From NCBI GenBank assembly GCA_037447655.1, contig JBBHKE010000190.1, forward strand, positions 464,563 to 528,562: 64,000 nucleotides of DNA. The letters are read 5' to 3'. Source of the DNA: Zygnema cylindricum (lineage: Eukaryota; Streptophyta; Zygnematophyceae; Zygnematales; Zygnemataceae). Under the pieces are notes generated by a model. That model saw nothing but the letters and a program-made list of their open reading frames with translations, ran no database searches and was not told the origin of the DNA. Position 1 is the first letter of the stretch. Each line of letters opens with the position of its first letter. Positions 8,987 to 20,592 of the stretch are shown here, piece after piece. The translations under genes and the position numbers were made by a program.

Positions 8987-11900
8987 TAGTCAATCTTTAA
9001 TTTCAGACCACACTTCTCCCTGCAAAAAATTAGCTTAGGGGAAGGCACAGGTTTTGTCATCATATCTGCTACCATCTCACTATCTGGTCTGTACTCTAAA
9101 CTGATTATTTTGTTTTCTACTTTCTCTCTAACAAAGCTGAGTCTGATGTCCATGTGTTTGGCTTTAAAATGGTGTTTAGGATTGGCAGAAATAGCGATTG
9201 CTGCCTGATTATCACAAAATATTTTCTGCACACCACTCTTAAGGTGACCAAGCTCACCAAGCAAAGACTTGACCCACATCAATTCTTTTACAGCAGAGCA
9301 AGAGGCCATATACTCAGCCTCCATGGTGGACTGAGCAATAACCTTTTGCTGTTTGCTACTCCAACAGCAAGCCCCATCACCCACATATAATACATATCCA
9401 GAAGTACATCTCCTCATCGGAGCATCACCATAACTGGCATCACTCCAAGTAGTGATGTCAGTATTCTCCCCACCCAAATGCAACCATAGATCTCTAGTTC
9501 CTACCAAGTATCTAAGGACTCTCTTAGCTGCCTCCCAATCCTTCTTAGTGGGAGCATTTAGACTTCTACTCAGCACTCCTACAGCTGCAGCTAAATCCGG
9601 CCGGGTACAATTCATAAAATAGATTAGACTTCCCACTACTTGCCTGTAAGGAATAGTCTGCATGAACTTCTGTTCTTCAGGAGATAATTCCTCGTCTAAG
9701 ACTATGACTCCTTCTTCCTCACTCCCCTCACTTCCCTTCTTCAATTCCATTGGAGTTGTGCAACTATTAGCTTTATCCATTTGAAATTTTTCAAGCATGT
9801 TTCCTATTGCTTCCTTTTGAGTCAATCTTATAATTTTTCTTTTTCGGTCTCTCTCTACTTGAATTCCCAAAATATATTTTGCTTCCCCCATATCCTTCAT
9901 TTCAAATCTCCCCTTAAGATCGGTTTTCAGTTTATTAATTTTTTCCATTGATTTACTTAAAACAAGCAAATCATCAACATAAATTGCAATAAATATAAAA
10001 CCTTCCTCATCTTCAAAAACATAGATTGAGTGATCTGAGCTGATCCGAATATATCCTAGACCGGTAAGAAACTCATCAAGCTTCTTATTCCACTGTCGGG
10101 GCGCCTGTTTCAAACCATAAAGAGATTTAATCAGCCGGCATACCTTACTCTCCTCTCCTTCTTCCACAAACCCTTCGGGTTGTCGCATGAAGATCTCCTC
10201 TTCTAATTCTCCATGCAAAAAGGCTGTTTTGATGTCCATCTGGTGCACTTCCATGTCTTCCGCCGCTGCTAAACTGAGAAGTATGCGGACGGAGGGAAAT
10301 CTGACCACCGGGGCAAAGGTTTCCTCGTAGTCAATTCCTTCCTTTTGTGTAAATCCCTTTGCCACTAATCTGGCCTTGTAGCGCTCGATTGTGTTATCTG
10401 GGTTCAGTTTCAGTTTGAAAACCCACTTACAACCGATTGGTTTTCGGTTAGGTGGACAGTCCACCAGCTCCCAAGTATCGGCTGCCATGATTGAAGCCAT
10501 CTCCTCATTGATGGCTGTCTTCCACCGGTTTCTTTCTGGACAAGTCATCGCCTCTCGATAAGTTTGAGGTTCATCTTGATGAGATAGTTTAGTTACCTTG
10601 TTATTAACCTGTTTTTCTTGCAGTCTTTTGCTACTTCTCCTCCCTCCCTCAAAATCTGAGGCCGGAATAGATGGTTCTCGTGGATTCTTTCGAACAAACT
10701 CGGCTTCTCCCCTATCCCTTGATTCCGAATCAATTTCCACCACGTCTTCCGCTTCGAGTAGAGTTGTCACTGGAGTTTCCACAGCCGAGTCCTTTTCGGT
10801 CTGATTTGTTCCTGCAAGAATGTCATCGTCTCTAAAACCTGGATAGTTAGGAAGCTCAAAGTCACCAGAATTTTCTGACTCAAATCTGATTTTTACTGAC
10901 TTTGTATATTTGAAGGGATCCACAGACTTTCCTTCATCCATAACTACTAGATGCTTTACTAAGATTATATCTTCTCTTTTTAGATCATAAACTCTATATC
11001 CTTTAACATCCTCATCATATCCTAATAAGTATCCCGGTTTTCCTTTAGGATCTAGCTTCCAATTGGACCGATCAGTATCTAGACTGAATACTTGACTGCC
11101 GAAAACCTTTAAATGAGATAAGTCTGGTTTCCGGCCTGTCCATCTCTCATAAGGTGTTTGATCTTTTATAGCTGAAGTAAGAACTCTATTTTTGAGGTAA
11201 TTAGCACAGTTCATTGCTTCTGCCCAAAACCTTTTTCCTATCTTCTTATCCGACAACATACTTCTAGCACTATCACTTAGTGTTCTATTTAACCTTTCAG
11301 CTACCCCATTCTGTTCAGGATTTTCTGGCACTGTCTTTTGGTGTTGAACCCCATCTTCCCTCAAAAAATCCTCAAATTGGTTAGAAGTATACTCTCCACC
11401 ATTGTCACTCCTTACTCTCTTGATTGGAGTTTCATGGAGTTTTTCGCTCCATGCTTTATATTGTCTAAAACAGTCCTCAGCTTCTGACTTGTTTTTCAAA
11501 AAATATACTCGGGAATACCGAGACCAATCATCAGTTATAGTCATCATAAATCTCTTCCCCCCCGGTGAGGGCACTCTAGCCGGTCCCCAAATATCTGTGT
11601 GTACTAGATCTAGAAGTTTTTCTCCCTTGTAGGTGGCTGTTTTTGGAAAGGGTAATCTGTGTGCTTTACCTTGAGCACACCCACTACAATCACTTATATC
11701 ATCACTCTCACTGAACTGAATCCCTTCCACCACTCCCATCTTTTTCATCTCTCTTAACTTATCTAGATTCACATGCCCAAGCCTCTTATGCCACATCATA
11801 ATATCATGAACACCAGCATAATAAAGTTTCTTCGTTTCATTACTTAAGATCAGCCTAAACATCCCATGGCTACCTTTCTCAGCAATGAAATAGACATCCT

Positions 11901-13344
11901 CCTCAAAACTAGCAGTAAAGACTCCTTCCCTAGTGCTAGTGAAAAAACCCTTATCATCTAATACTGATGTAGAGATAAGGTTTTTGTTCAGCTCCTGAAT
12001 AAACAATACATCGGAGAATGTTAATATGGATGTCTTTCCTTCAACTAACACTTTCAGATCTACCGATCCTACAAGAGTAGTGGTGACTATCCTCCCATCC
12101 CCGTACTCTATCTCTACGGTGGGAATCTTTCTTATCTTAGTGAACAGGTGTCTATCCTTACACATGTGCATTGAGGCACCTGAATCTATAATCCAGCCTG
12201 CTTCACCTTTCAATCCACCGTAAGCACATTTCTGCCTTCGTGGAATTTCAACCTCAGTTTTCGCCTCCAACTCCTCATCCAAAAGGAGCTCATCGTCCTC
12301 GTCCTCGGATTCCGCCTCAAGTACCTGTGTGACAAGGGCCTTTTTCTTTCCTCTCGGGGTACCACCGGTCTGCCCCTCCTTTAACCGAAGCTCGGTTAGC
12401 TTGGTGCACTCTGCCATATAGTGCCCAGGTTTCTTACAAAAATGACATAAACCTTTGGGAGCCCTTGGTTCGAACTCGTCAACCTGTTTTTCCCGCTCCC
12501 TACCCCCATAATTTCTGACTGGTTTCCGGGAATCCTTGTTCCTCCAATCGGTCGCTGTTGCCAAGGCTTGGCCACTCTTTCCTCCCCTTCGGATCTCAAT
12601 CGTATTCTCTCGAACGAGAATCATCCCTACCACTGAGTTCCATATCCACCTTGAGTCCGGCAAGTCCTGCACACGGTTGACTATGTTCTCGAACTCATCA
12701 GGTAACTTCATTAGTAAACAGTTAACTTTTTCTTTTTCACTAAAAACTTTACCCGCACTCTCTAGCTCCATGAAGAGTGTAGCAAGCTCATTGCAAAAAT
12801 CCAACATATTTCCCCCTTTGTATACATACTCCTTAACTTTCTGATCAGCCAACTGTTGTTGCTGAATCGTACCACTTCGGTACATCTCTATGAGAGCCAT
12901 CCAAAGATCGGATGCCCTCTCTACCTGCAAATGAGGACATGCAAGTCCTTGAGTGAGATGGCGTAGGATGAAGTGCTTTGCCGCCATATTGTTGAAGTCC
13001 CAGGTTTCAGTATCATTCTCCTCGTTCCTCGGAATAGGTGACATGAATGCTAAACCAGTTGCTATTGGTGTGGTCGCCTCCTTCTCCTTTCCTTTGTCCA
13101 CCACCTCTCCTTCCTTTGTTTCCTCCGTTGAAGGTGAATCCTCTTTCCTGGTGAATCTGCTTCCTTTAAACCCTGGAGGAATTCCAAGACTTGATGGACG
13201 CCCCAATCGTCCACTCACTATCCCCCAAAACCTTTTTTCGCATAGAGCTCCTATCATCATACTTTCCCAGTATATGAAGCCAGTTCCATTAAATATTGGC
13301 ACCCTAGAGGGTGGGCCCATAACCTGAAACTCTGAGACCTCCAT
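8986..13344 (-). CDS. Intact copia Gag-Pol polyprotein
   Basis: A 1452-residue single frame contains all copia proteins in order. Gag occupies roughly residues 1-330 with the zinc knuckle CHFCKKPGHYMAEC near residue 297. Protease has WIIDSGASMHMC near 383. The integrase zinc region (WHKRLGHVNLDKL, CSGCAQGKAHRLP) precedes the integrase core HTDIWGP, SDNGGEYTS and PEQNGVAERLNRTL. RT starts near WKTAINEEM, with QMDIKTAFLHGELEEEIFM and an intact catalytic YVDDLL near residue 1123. RNase H has WSDASYGD, STMEAEYMA and CDNQAAI. Integrase before RT fixes the copia class. The first ATG (13344-13342) lies inside the 5' LTR and the primer binding site is translated as QVMGP; a second ATG in frame lies within that site. 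All catalytic residues I can check are present, unlike its relatives O, P and S. Confidence 0.95.
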   Translation of the reverse strand: MEVSEFQVMGPPSRVPIFNGTGFIYWESMMIGALCEKRFWGIVSGRLGRPSSLGIPPGFKGSRFTRKEDSPSTEETKEGEVVDKGKEKEATTPIATGLAFMSPIPRNEENDTETWDFNNMAAKHFILRHLTQGLACPHLQVERASDLWMALIEMYRSGTIQQQQLADQKVKEYVYKGGNMLDFCNELATLFMELESAGKVFSEKEKVNCLLMKLPDEFENIVNRVQDLPDSRWIWNSVVGMILVRENTIEIRRGGKSGQALATATDWRNKDSRKPVRNYGGREREKQVDEFEPRAPKGLCHFCKKPGHYMAECTKLTELRLKEGQTGGTPRGKKKALVTQVLEAESEDEDDELLLDEELEAKTEVEIPRRQKCAYGGLKGEAGWIIDSGASMHMCKDRHLFTKIRKIPTVEIEYGDGRIVTTTLVGSVDLKVLVEGKTSILTFSDVLFIQELNKNLISTSVLDDKGFFTSTREGVFTASFEEDVYFIAEKGSHGMFRLILSNETKKLYYAGVHDIMMWHKRLGHVNLDKLREMKKMGVVEGIQFSESDDISDCSGCAQGKAHRLPFPKTATYKGEKLLDLVHTDIWGPARVPSPGGKRFMMTITDDWSRYSRVYFLKNKSEAEDCFRQYKAWSEKLHETPIKRVRSDNGGEYTSNQFEDFLREDGVQHQKTVPENPEQNGVAERLNRTLSDSARSMLSDKKIGKRFWAEAMNCANYLKNRVLTSAIKDQTPYERWTGRKPDLSHLKVFGSQVFSLDTDRSNWKLDPKGKPGYLLGYDEDVKGYRVYDLKREDIILVKHLVVMDEGKSVDPFKYTKSVKIRFESENSGDFELPNYPGFRDDDILAGTNQTEKDSAVETPVTTLLEAEDVVEIDSESRDRGEAEFVRKNPREPSIPASDFEGGRRSSKRLQEKQVNNKVTKLSHQDEPQTYREAMTCPERNRWKTAINEEMASIMAADTWELVDCPPNRKPIGCKWVFKLKLNPDNTIERYKARLVAKGFTQKEGIDYEETFAPVVRFPSVRILLSLAAAEDMEVHQMDIKTAFLHGELEEEIFMRQPEGFVEEGEESKVCRLIKSLYGLKQAPRQWNKKLDEFLTGLGYIRISSDHSIYVFEDEEGFIFIAIYVDDLLVLSKSMEKINKLKTDLKGRFEMKDMGEAKYILGIQVERDRKRKIIRLTQKEAIGNMLEKFQMDKANSCTTPMELKKGSEGSEEEGVIVLDEELSPEEQKFMQTIPYRQVVGSLIYFMNCTRPDLAAAVGVLSRSLNAPTKKDWEAAKRVLRYLVGTRDLWLHLGGENTDITTWSDASYGDAPMRRCTSGYVLYVGDGACCWSSKQQKVIAQSTMEAEYMASCSAVKELMWVKSLLGELGHLKSGVQKIFCDNQAAIAISANPKHHFKAKHMDIRLSFVREKVENKIISLEYRPDSEMVADMMTKPVPSPKLIFCREKCGLKLKID
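13312..13324 (-). other. Primer binding site, initiator-Met half-tRNA type
   Basis: On the minus strand the sequence right after the 5' LTR is GGTTATGGGCCCA. It is complementary to the anticodon-loop region of an initiator tRNA-Met, not to a tRNA 3' end. The same primer type is known for Drosophila copia (from memory). Equivalent sites: 25179-25191 (U), 44442-44454 (S), 20580-20592 (P, one change) and 36861-36873 (Q, one change). Confidence 0.75.
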
Positions 13345-14373
13345 AAGTCCTCAGAGTGGACAGCTTCCAAGAAGCCTCTAGGATAATCCTGACCCCTTTG
13401 TGTTTAAGCAAAAATAACTGCCACCCTGGCAGACAAAAACTCTGACCAACTTCACCCCTGTGAAGAGAAGACTCCCCTGAGTCGATAGCAAAAAGAATCT
13501 CTGAATTTGCTCCCCTGAGCAGTAAGTTATGGAGGGTCAAAGTTGACCTTTTGTACAGAAGCTCTCTGGGAGAGAGGGTCCTATCTTCTAATTTTTCTAA
13601 GTCCTATCTCTCTCACAGACTCTATCTACTGATGTACGGAACCAATCAGAATTGAGTTCCGTACGCAAAAGTACAGCTGCCGGTGTACTTTATGTACGGA
13701 TATTGTACGACATGGCCAAAATGTCGACACATGTCAAATCCGGATTCGGTGTCATAATCTCCGGAGTTTCCACAATCCAACGGAATTTTGCCACGCGTCA
13801 TCCGATGTGGCGATGGCCACAAACCGCCGAAATCTTCCTCCGCGATCTCGGCGCTAATCCCGGCCGTCCGATTAAATTCGGCTTTAATCGTAGCCGTAAT
13901 AAATACATGCGCGGTATTTGTTTCATTTACGAAACAAATGCGCGGTACTGATTTATGTCCGTACCGTAAGTTGTACATTACATATTACTGGATCTATGTA
14001 TCCCGTAATTAATTCTAGTTAAATGGTTTATCGCTTGTATACATATTTAAATAATTATCAAACTATATGCTCGGTAACACTACCGCTAGATGAAACGGCT
14101 AAGGCTACCGGCTATATCCTATCTGCCGGCCGGCAGGTACAAGGATCAAATCCTGCCGCCGGCATATACATTTTAATTAAATATATAAACCCTAATATAA
14201 AATTCCCGTAAACCTCAGGATAGCCAAGGTAGCCATGGCTCTAGCTTCCTCTCCAATTTCTCAGTGACTGCGACAAGTTTGAGAGTTGGAGAGAGAAGTT
14301 AGAGATAGACTGCCTCGACTTCTATATTTCTTTTCAGACCTAGAAAATACTAATAAAACCATTAGTTTCTACA
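13325..14373 (-). repeat. 5' LTR of copia element N
   Basis: 1049 bp, equal in length and almost identical to the 3' LTR. Its last 20 bases (minus strand) contain the in-frame start codon of gag-pol, so U5 is partly coding. The antisense tRNA-like module is at 14092-14174. Flanked on the right by TGAGC (14374-14378). Confidence 0.93.
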
Positions 14374-15201
14374 TGAGCAATAACTTTTTGCTATTTGCTA
14401 CTCCAACAGCAAGCCCCATCACCCACATATAATACATATCCAGAAGTGCATCTCCTCATCGGAGCATCACCATAACTGGCATCACTCCAAGTAGTGATGT
14501 TAGTATTCTCCCCACCTAAACGCAATCATAGATCCCTAGTCCCTATCATATATCTAAGGACTCTCTTAGTTGCCTCCCAATCCCTCTTAGTGGGAGCATT
14601 TAGACTTCTACTCAGCACTCCTACGACTGCAGCTAAATCCGGCCGGGTACAATTCATAAAATAGATTAGACTTCCCACTACTTGCCTGTAAAGAATAGTC
14701 TGCATGAACTTCTGTTCTTCAGGAGAGAATTCCTCGTCAAGACTATGACTCCTTCTTCCTCACTCCCCTCACTTCCCTTCTTTAACTCCATTGGAGTTGT
14801 ACAACTATTAGCTTTATCCATTTGAAATTTTTCAAGCATGTTCCCTATTGCTTCCTTTTGAGTCAATCTTATAATTTTTCTTTTTCGGTCTCTCTCTACT
14901 TGAATTCCCAAAATATATTTTGCTTCTCCCTTATCCTTCATTTCAAATCTCCCCTTAAGATCGGTTTTCAGTTTATTATTTTTTTCCATTGATTTACTTA
15001 AAACAAGCAAATCATCATCATAAATTGCAATAAATATAAAACCTTCCTCATCTTCGAAAACATAGATTGAGTGATCCGAGCTGATCCGTATATATCCCAA
15101 ACCAGTAAGAAACTCATCAAGCTTCTTATTCCACTGTCGAGGCGCCTGTTTCAAACCATAAAGAGATTTAATCAGCCGGCATAACTTACTCTCCTCTCCT
15201 T
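14374..15201 (-). pseudogene. RNase H/RT part of element O, continued
   Basis: This continues the O pol frame interrupted by N. It runs from the RNase H segment before STMEAEYMA back to the RT segment LIKSLYGLKQAPRQW, where it is cut by the LTR of P at 15202. The catalytic motif reads YDDDLL instead of YVDDLL, and frameshifts occur near 14740 and 14680. The N-terminal RT, integrase, protease and gag of O are absent from the window. Confidence 0.8.
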
Positions 15202-16248
15202 TGAAACTCTAAGACCTCCATAATTCCTCAGAGTGGACAGCTTCCAAGAAGCCTCTAGGATAATCTTGACCCCTTTGTGTTTAAGCAAATATAACTGCCA
15301 CCCTGGCAGAGAAATATTCTGACCACCTTCACCCTTGTAAAGGCAAGACTCCCCTGAGTTGATAGCAAAAAGAATCTCTGAATTTGCTCCTCGAGCAGTA
15401 AGTTGTGGAGGGTCAAAGTTGACCTTTTGTACAGAAGCTCTCTGGGAGAGATGGTCCTATCTTCTAATTTTTCTAAGTCCTATCTCTCTCACAGACTCTA
15501 TCTAGTGATGTATGGAACCAATCAGATTACAGTTCCGTACGCAAAAGTACAGCTGCCAGTGTACTTTATGTATGAACATTGTACGACATGGCCTAAATGT
15601 TCACACGTGGAATATCCGGATTCGCTCCTTTAATCCTCGGAGATGCCGCGCTAAAATGTAACATCGCCACGTGTCATTTGATGTGGCGATGCCCACAAAC
15701 CGCCGAATTCTTCTTCCGCAATCTCGGCGCTAATTCCGGACGTCCGATTAAACTCTCATTTGATCGTAGCCGTAATAAATACATGTGCGATATTTGTTTC
15801 GCTTACGAAATCAATGCGCGGTATTGATATCTTATCCGTACCGCAATTCCTACTTTTACACTACAATATCTATGTATCCCGTTAACAGTTATAGTTAAAT
15901 GATTTATCCTACGTGTACATGTTTAAATCATTATCGTACTATATACTATGCAAGACTACTTCTAGACTTAACTGCTAAGGCTACCGGCTACCTACTCTCT
16001 GACAGCCGGCAGGTACTAGGATCAAATCTTGTCGCCGGTACATACCTTTTAGTAATTAATCCCTTGACTAATATAAATTTAACGTTATCCTCAGGATAGC
16101 CTAGGTAGCCATGGCTCTAGCTTCCCCTCCAATTTCTCAGTGACTGCGACAAGTTTGAGAGTTGGAGAGAGAAGTTAGAGGTAGACTGCCTTGGCTTCTT
16201 TATTTCTCTTCACACCTAGAAAATACTTAAAAACCATTAATTTCTACA
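15202..16248 (-). repeat. Left (3') LTR of copia element P
   Basis: 1047 bp, TGAAACTCTAAGACC to AATTTCTACA, followed by the family polypurine tract. It diverges clearly from the N LTRs. The antisense tRNA-like module lies at about 15962-16050 (CTAAGGCTACCGG, GGATCAAATCTTG, then CCTTTTAG). The left flank is TCCTT, which differs from the right flank of the presumed partner LTR (GAGCT). Confidence 0.85.
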
Positions 16249-19200
16249 CTCCCCTTATTTTCTAGTCAATCTTAAATTTCAGACCACACTTCTCCCTGCA
16301 GAAAATTAGCTTAGGGGAAGGCACACGTTTGGTCATCATATCTGCTACCATCTCACTATCTCGTCAGTACTCTAAACTGATTATTTTATTTTCTACTTTC
16401 TCTCTACAAAGCTGAGTCTAATGTCCATATGTTTGGCTTTAAAATGATGTTTAGGATTGGCAGAAATAGTAATTGCTGCCTGATTATCACAAAATATTTT
16501 CTGCACACCACTCTTAAGATGACCAAGTTCACCAAGTAAAGACTTGACCCACATCAATTCTTTTACAGCAGAGCAAGAGGCCATATACTCAGCCTCCATG
16601 GTGGACTGAGCAATAACTTTTTGCTATTTGCTACTCCAACAGCAAGCCCCATCACCCACATATAATACATATCCAGATGTGCATCTCCTCATCGGAGCAT
16701 CACCATAACTAGCATCACTCCAAGTAGTGGTGTCAGTATTCTCCCCACCCAAATGCAACCATAGATCCCTAGTTCCTATCAAGTATCTAAGGACTCTCGT
16801 AGCTGCCTCCCAATCCCTCTTAGTGGGAGCATTTAGACTTCTACTTAGCACTCCTACAGCTGCAGCTAAATCCGGCCGGGTAGAATTCATAAAATAGATT
16901 AGACTTCCCACTACTTGCCTGTAAGGAATAGTCTGCATGAACTTCTGTTCTTCAGGAGATAATTCCTCGTCTAAGACTATGACTCCTTTTTCCTCACTCC
17001 CCTCACTTCCCTTCTTCAATTCCATTGGAGTTGTACAACTATTAGCTTTATCCATTTGAAGTTTTTCAAGCATGTTCCCTATTGCTTCCTTTTGAGTCAA
17101 TCTTATAATTTTTCTTTTCCGGTCTCTCTCTACTTGAATTCCCAAAATATATTTTGCTTCCCCCATATCGTTCATTTCAAATCTCCCCTTAAGATCAGTT
17201 TTCAGTTTGTTAATTTTTTCCATTGATTTACTTAAAACAAGCAAATCATTAACATAAATTGCAATAAATATATAACCTTCCTTATCTTCGAAAACATAGA
17301 TTGAGTGATCTGAGCTGATCTGGATATATCCTAGACCGGTAAGAAACTCATCAAGCTTCTTATTCCACTGTGGAGGCGCTTGTTTCAAACCATAAAGAGA
17401 TTTAATCAGCCGGCATACCTTACTCTCCTCTCCTTCTTCCACAAACCGTTCGCGTTGTCTCATGAAGATCTCCTCTTCCAATTCTCCATGCAAAAAGGTT
17501 GTTTTGATGTCCATCTGGTGCACTTCCATGTCTTCCGCTGCTGCCAGGCTGAGAAGTATGCGGACTGAGGGAAATCTGACCACCGAGGCAAAGGTTTCCT
17601 CGTAGTCAATTCCCTCCTTTTGTGTAAATCCCTTTGCCACTAGTTGGGCCTTGTAGCGCTCGATTGTGTAATCTGGGTTCAGTTTTAATTTGAAAACCCA
17701 CTTACAACCGATTGGTTTTCGGTTAGGTGGACAGTCCACCAGCTCCCAAGTATCAGCTGCCATAATAAAGGCCATCTCTTCATTGATGGCTGTCTTCGAC
17801 CGATTTCTTTCTGGACAAGTCATCGCCTCTCCATAAGTTTGAGGTTCATCTTGATAAGATAGTTTAGTTACCTTGTTATTAACCTATTTTTCTTGCAGTC
17901 TTTTACTACTTCTCCTTCCCCCCTCAAAATCTGAGGCCGAAATAGATGGTTCTCGTGGATTCTTTCAAACAAACTCGGTTTCTCCCCTATCCCTTGATTC
18001 CGAATCAATTTCCACCATGTCTTTTGCTTTGGTTAGAGTTGTCACTGGAGTTTCCACAGCCGAGTCCTTTCCGGTCTGAATTGTATTTGCAAGAATGTCA
18101 TCTTCTCTAAAACTTGGATAGTTAAGAAGCTCAAAGTCATCAGAATTTTCTGACTCAAATCTGATTTTTACTGACTTTGTATATTTGAAGGGATCCACAG
18201 ACTTTCCTTCATCCATAACTACTAGATGTTTTACTAAGATTATATCTTCCCTTTTTAGATCATAAACTTTATATCCTTTAACATCTTCATCATATCCTAA
18301 TAAGTATCCCGGTTTTCCTTTAAGATCTAGCTTCCAATTAGACCGATGTGTATCTAGACTGAATACTTGACTGCGGAAAACCTTTAAGTGAGATATGTCT
18401 GGTTTCCGGCCTGTCCATCTCTCATAAGGTGTTTGATCTTTTATAGCTAAAGTAAGAACTTTATTCTTGAGATAATTAGCACAGTTCATTGCTTCTGCCC
18501 AAAATCTTTTTCCTATCTTTTAATCTTACAACATACTTCTAGCACTATCACTTAGTGTTCTATTTAACCTTTCAGCTACCCTATTCTGTTCCGGGTTTTC
18601 TGGAACTGTCTTTAGGTGTTGGACCCCATCTTCCCTCAAAAAAATCTCAAACTGGTTAGAAGTATACTCTCCACCATTGTCACTCCATACTCTCTTGATT
18701 GGAGTTTCCTGGAGTTTTTCGCTCCATGCTTTATATTGTCTAAAACAATCCTCAGCTTTTGACTTGTTTTTCAAAAAATACACCCACGAATACCGACACC
18801 AATCATCAGTTATAGTCATCATAAATCTCTTCCCCCCTAGTGAGGGCACTCTAGCCGGTCATCTAATATCTGTGTGTACTAGATCTAGAAGTTTTTCTCC
18901 CTTGTAGGTGGCTGTTTTAGGAAAGGGTAATCTGTGTGCTTTACCTTGAGCACATCCACTACAATCACTTATATCATCACTCTCACTGAACTGAATCCCT
19001 TCCACCACTCCCATCTTTTTCATCTCTCTTAACTTATCTAGATTCACATGCCCAAGCCTCTTATGCCACATCATAATATCATGAACATCAACATAATAAA
19101 GTTACTTCGTTTGATTACTAAAGATCAGCCTAAACATCCCATGGCTACCTTCCTCAGCAATGAAATAGACATCCTCCTCAAAACTAGCAGTAAAGACTCC

Positions 19201-20592
19201 TTCCCTAGTGTAGTGTAAAAACCCTTATCATCTAATACAGATGTAGAGATAAGGTTTTTGTTCAGTTTCGGAATAAACAATACATCAGAGAATGTTAATA
19301 TGGATGTCTTTCCTTCTACTAACACTTTCAGATCTACCGATCCTACAAAATAGTGGTGACTATCCTCCCATCCCCGTACTCTATCTCTAAGGTGGGAATC
19401 TTTCTTATCTTAGTGAACAGGTACCTATCCTTACACATGTGCATTGAGGCACCTGAATGTATAATCCAGCCTGCTTCACCTTTCAATCCACCGTAAGCAC
19501 ATTTTTGCCTTCGTGGAATTCCAACCTCAGTTTTCGCCTCCAACTCCTCATCCAGAAGGAGCTCATCGTCCTCGTCCTCGAATTCCGCCTCAAGTACCTG
19601 TGTGACAAGGGCCTTTTTCTTTCCTCTCGGGGTACCAGTGGTCTGCCCCTCCTTTAACTGAAGCTCGGTTAGCTTAGTGCACTTTGCCATACAGTGCCCC
19701 GGTTCCTTACAAAAATGACATAAACCTTTGGGAGCCCTTTGTTCGAACTCATCAGCTTGTTTTTTTTGCTCCCTACCCCCATAGTTTCCGACTAGTTTCC
19801 AAATACTTGTTCCTTCAGTTAGTCGCTATTGCCAAGGCTTGGCCACTCTTTCCTCCCCTTCGGATCTCAATCGTATTCTCTCGAACGAGAATCATCCCTA
19901 CCATTAAGTTCCATATCCACCTTGAGTCCGGCAAGTCCTGCACACGGTTGACTATGTTCTCGAACTCATCTGGTAACTTCATCAGTAAACAGATAACCTT
20001 TTATTTTTCACTTAAAACTTTCCCCGCACTCTCTAGCTCCATGAAGAGTGTAGCAAGCGCATTGCAAAAATCCAACATATTTCCCCTTTTGTATACATAC
20101 TCCTTAACTTTTTGATCAGCCAACTGTTGTTGGTGAATCGTACCACTTCGGTACATCTCTATGAGAGCCATCCAAAGATCGAATGCTTTTCTACGTGCAA
20201 ATGAGGACATGCAAGTCCTTGAGTGAGATGGCGTAGGATGAAGTGATATGCCGCCATATTGTTAAAGTCCAGGTTTCAAAATCATTCTCCTCGTTCCTCA
20301 GAATAGGTGACATGAATCCCGAACCAGTTGCTATTGGTGTGGTCCCCTCCTTCTCCTTTCCTTTGTCAACCACCTCTCCTTCATTTCTTTCCTCCGTTGA
20401 AGTTGGATCCTCTATCTTGGTGAATTTGCTTCCTCCAAACCGTGGAGGAATTCCAAGACTTGATGGACGCCCCAACCGTCCACTCACTAGCCCCCAAAAC
20501 TTTTTTTCGCATACAGCTCCTATCATTATACTTTCCCAGTATATGAAGCCTGTTCCATTAAAGATTGGTATCTAGAGGGTGGGCCCATAACT
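16249..20592 (-). pseudogene. Decayed gag-pol of copia element P
   Basis: At 4344 bp it is collinear with the intact N internal region, so nearly full length, but it is broken by many frameshifts and stops. Recognisable parts: RNase H (16599-16393), RT (17823-16624, catalytic motif YVNDLL with one aspartate lost), the RT-integrase linker (18489-17965), integrase core (18849-18526, SDNGGEYTS retained), integrase zinc region (19074-18859), protease (19690-19343, DSG changed to HSG) and gag (20526-20001). The 5' primer site at 20580-20592 has one change. Confidence 0.87.

Larger units (their letters stand above)
7924..14373 (-). mobile_element. Intact Ty1/copia retrotransposon N
   Basis: A 6450-bp element with two 1049-bp LTRs, a perfect 5-bp target duplication (TGAGC), an initiator-tRNA-type primer binding site (13312-13324), a polypurine tract (8973-8986) and one uninterrupted 1452-codon gag-pol frame. 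I found a single LTR mismatch by eye (G near 8905 against T at the matching place near 14306). It lies inside the RNase H region of O. Intact coding capacity and near-identical LTRs point to a recent insertion and possible present-day activity. Confidence 0.93.

Noticed and set aside
12536-13327. Plus-strand open stretches opposite gag of N
   Set aside because: Antisense shadows of the intact Gag-Pol frame.
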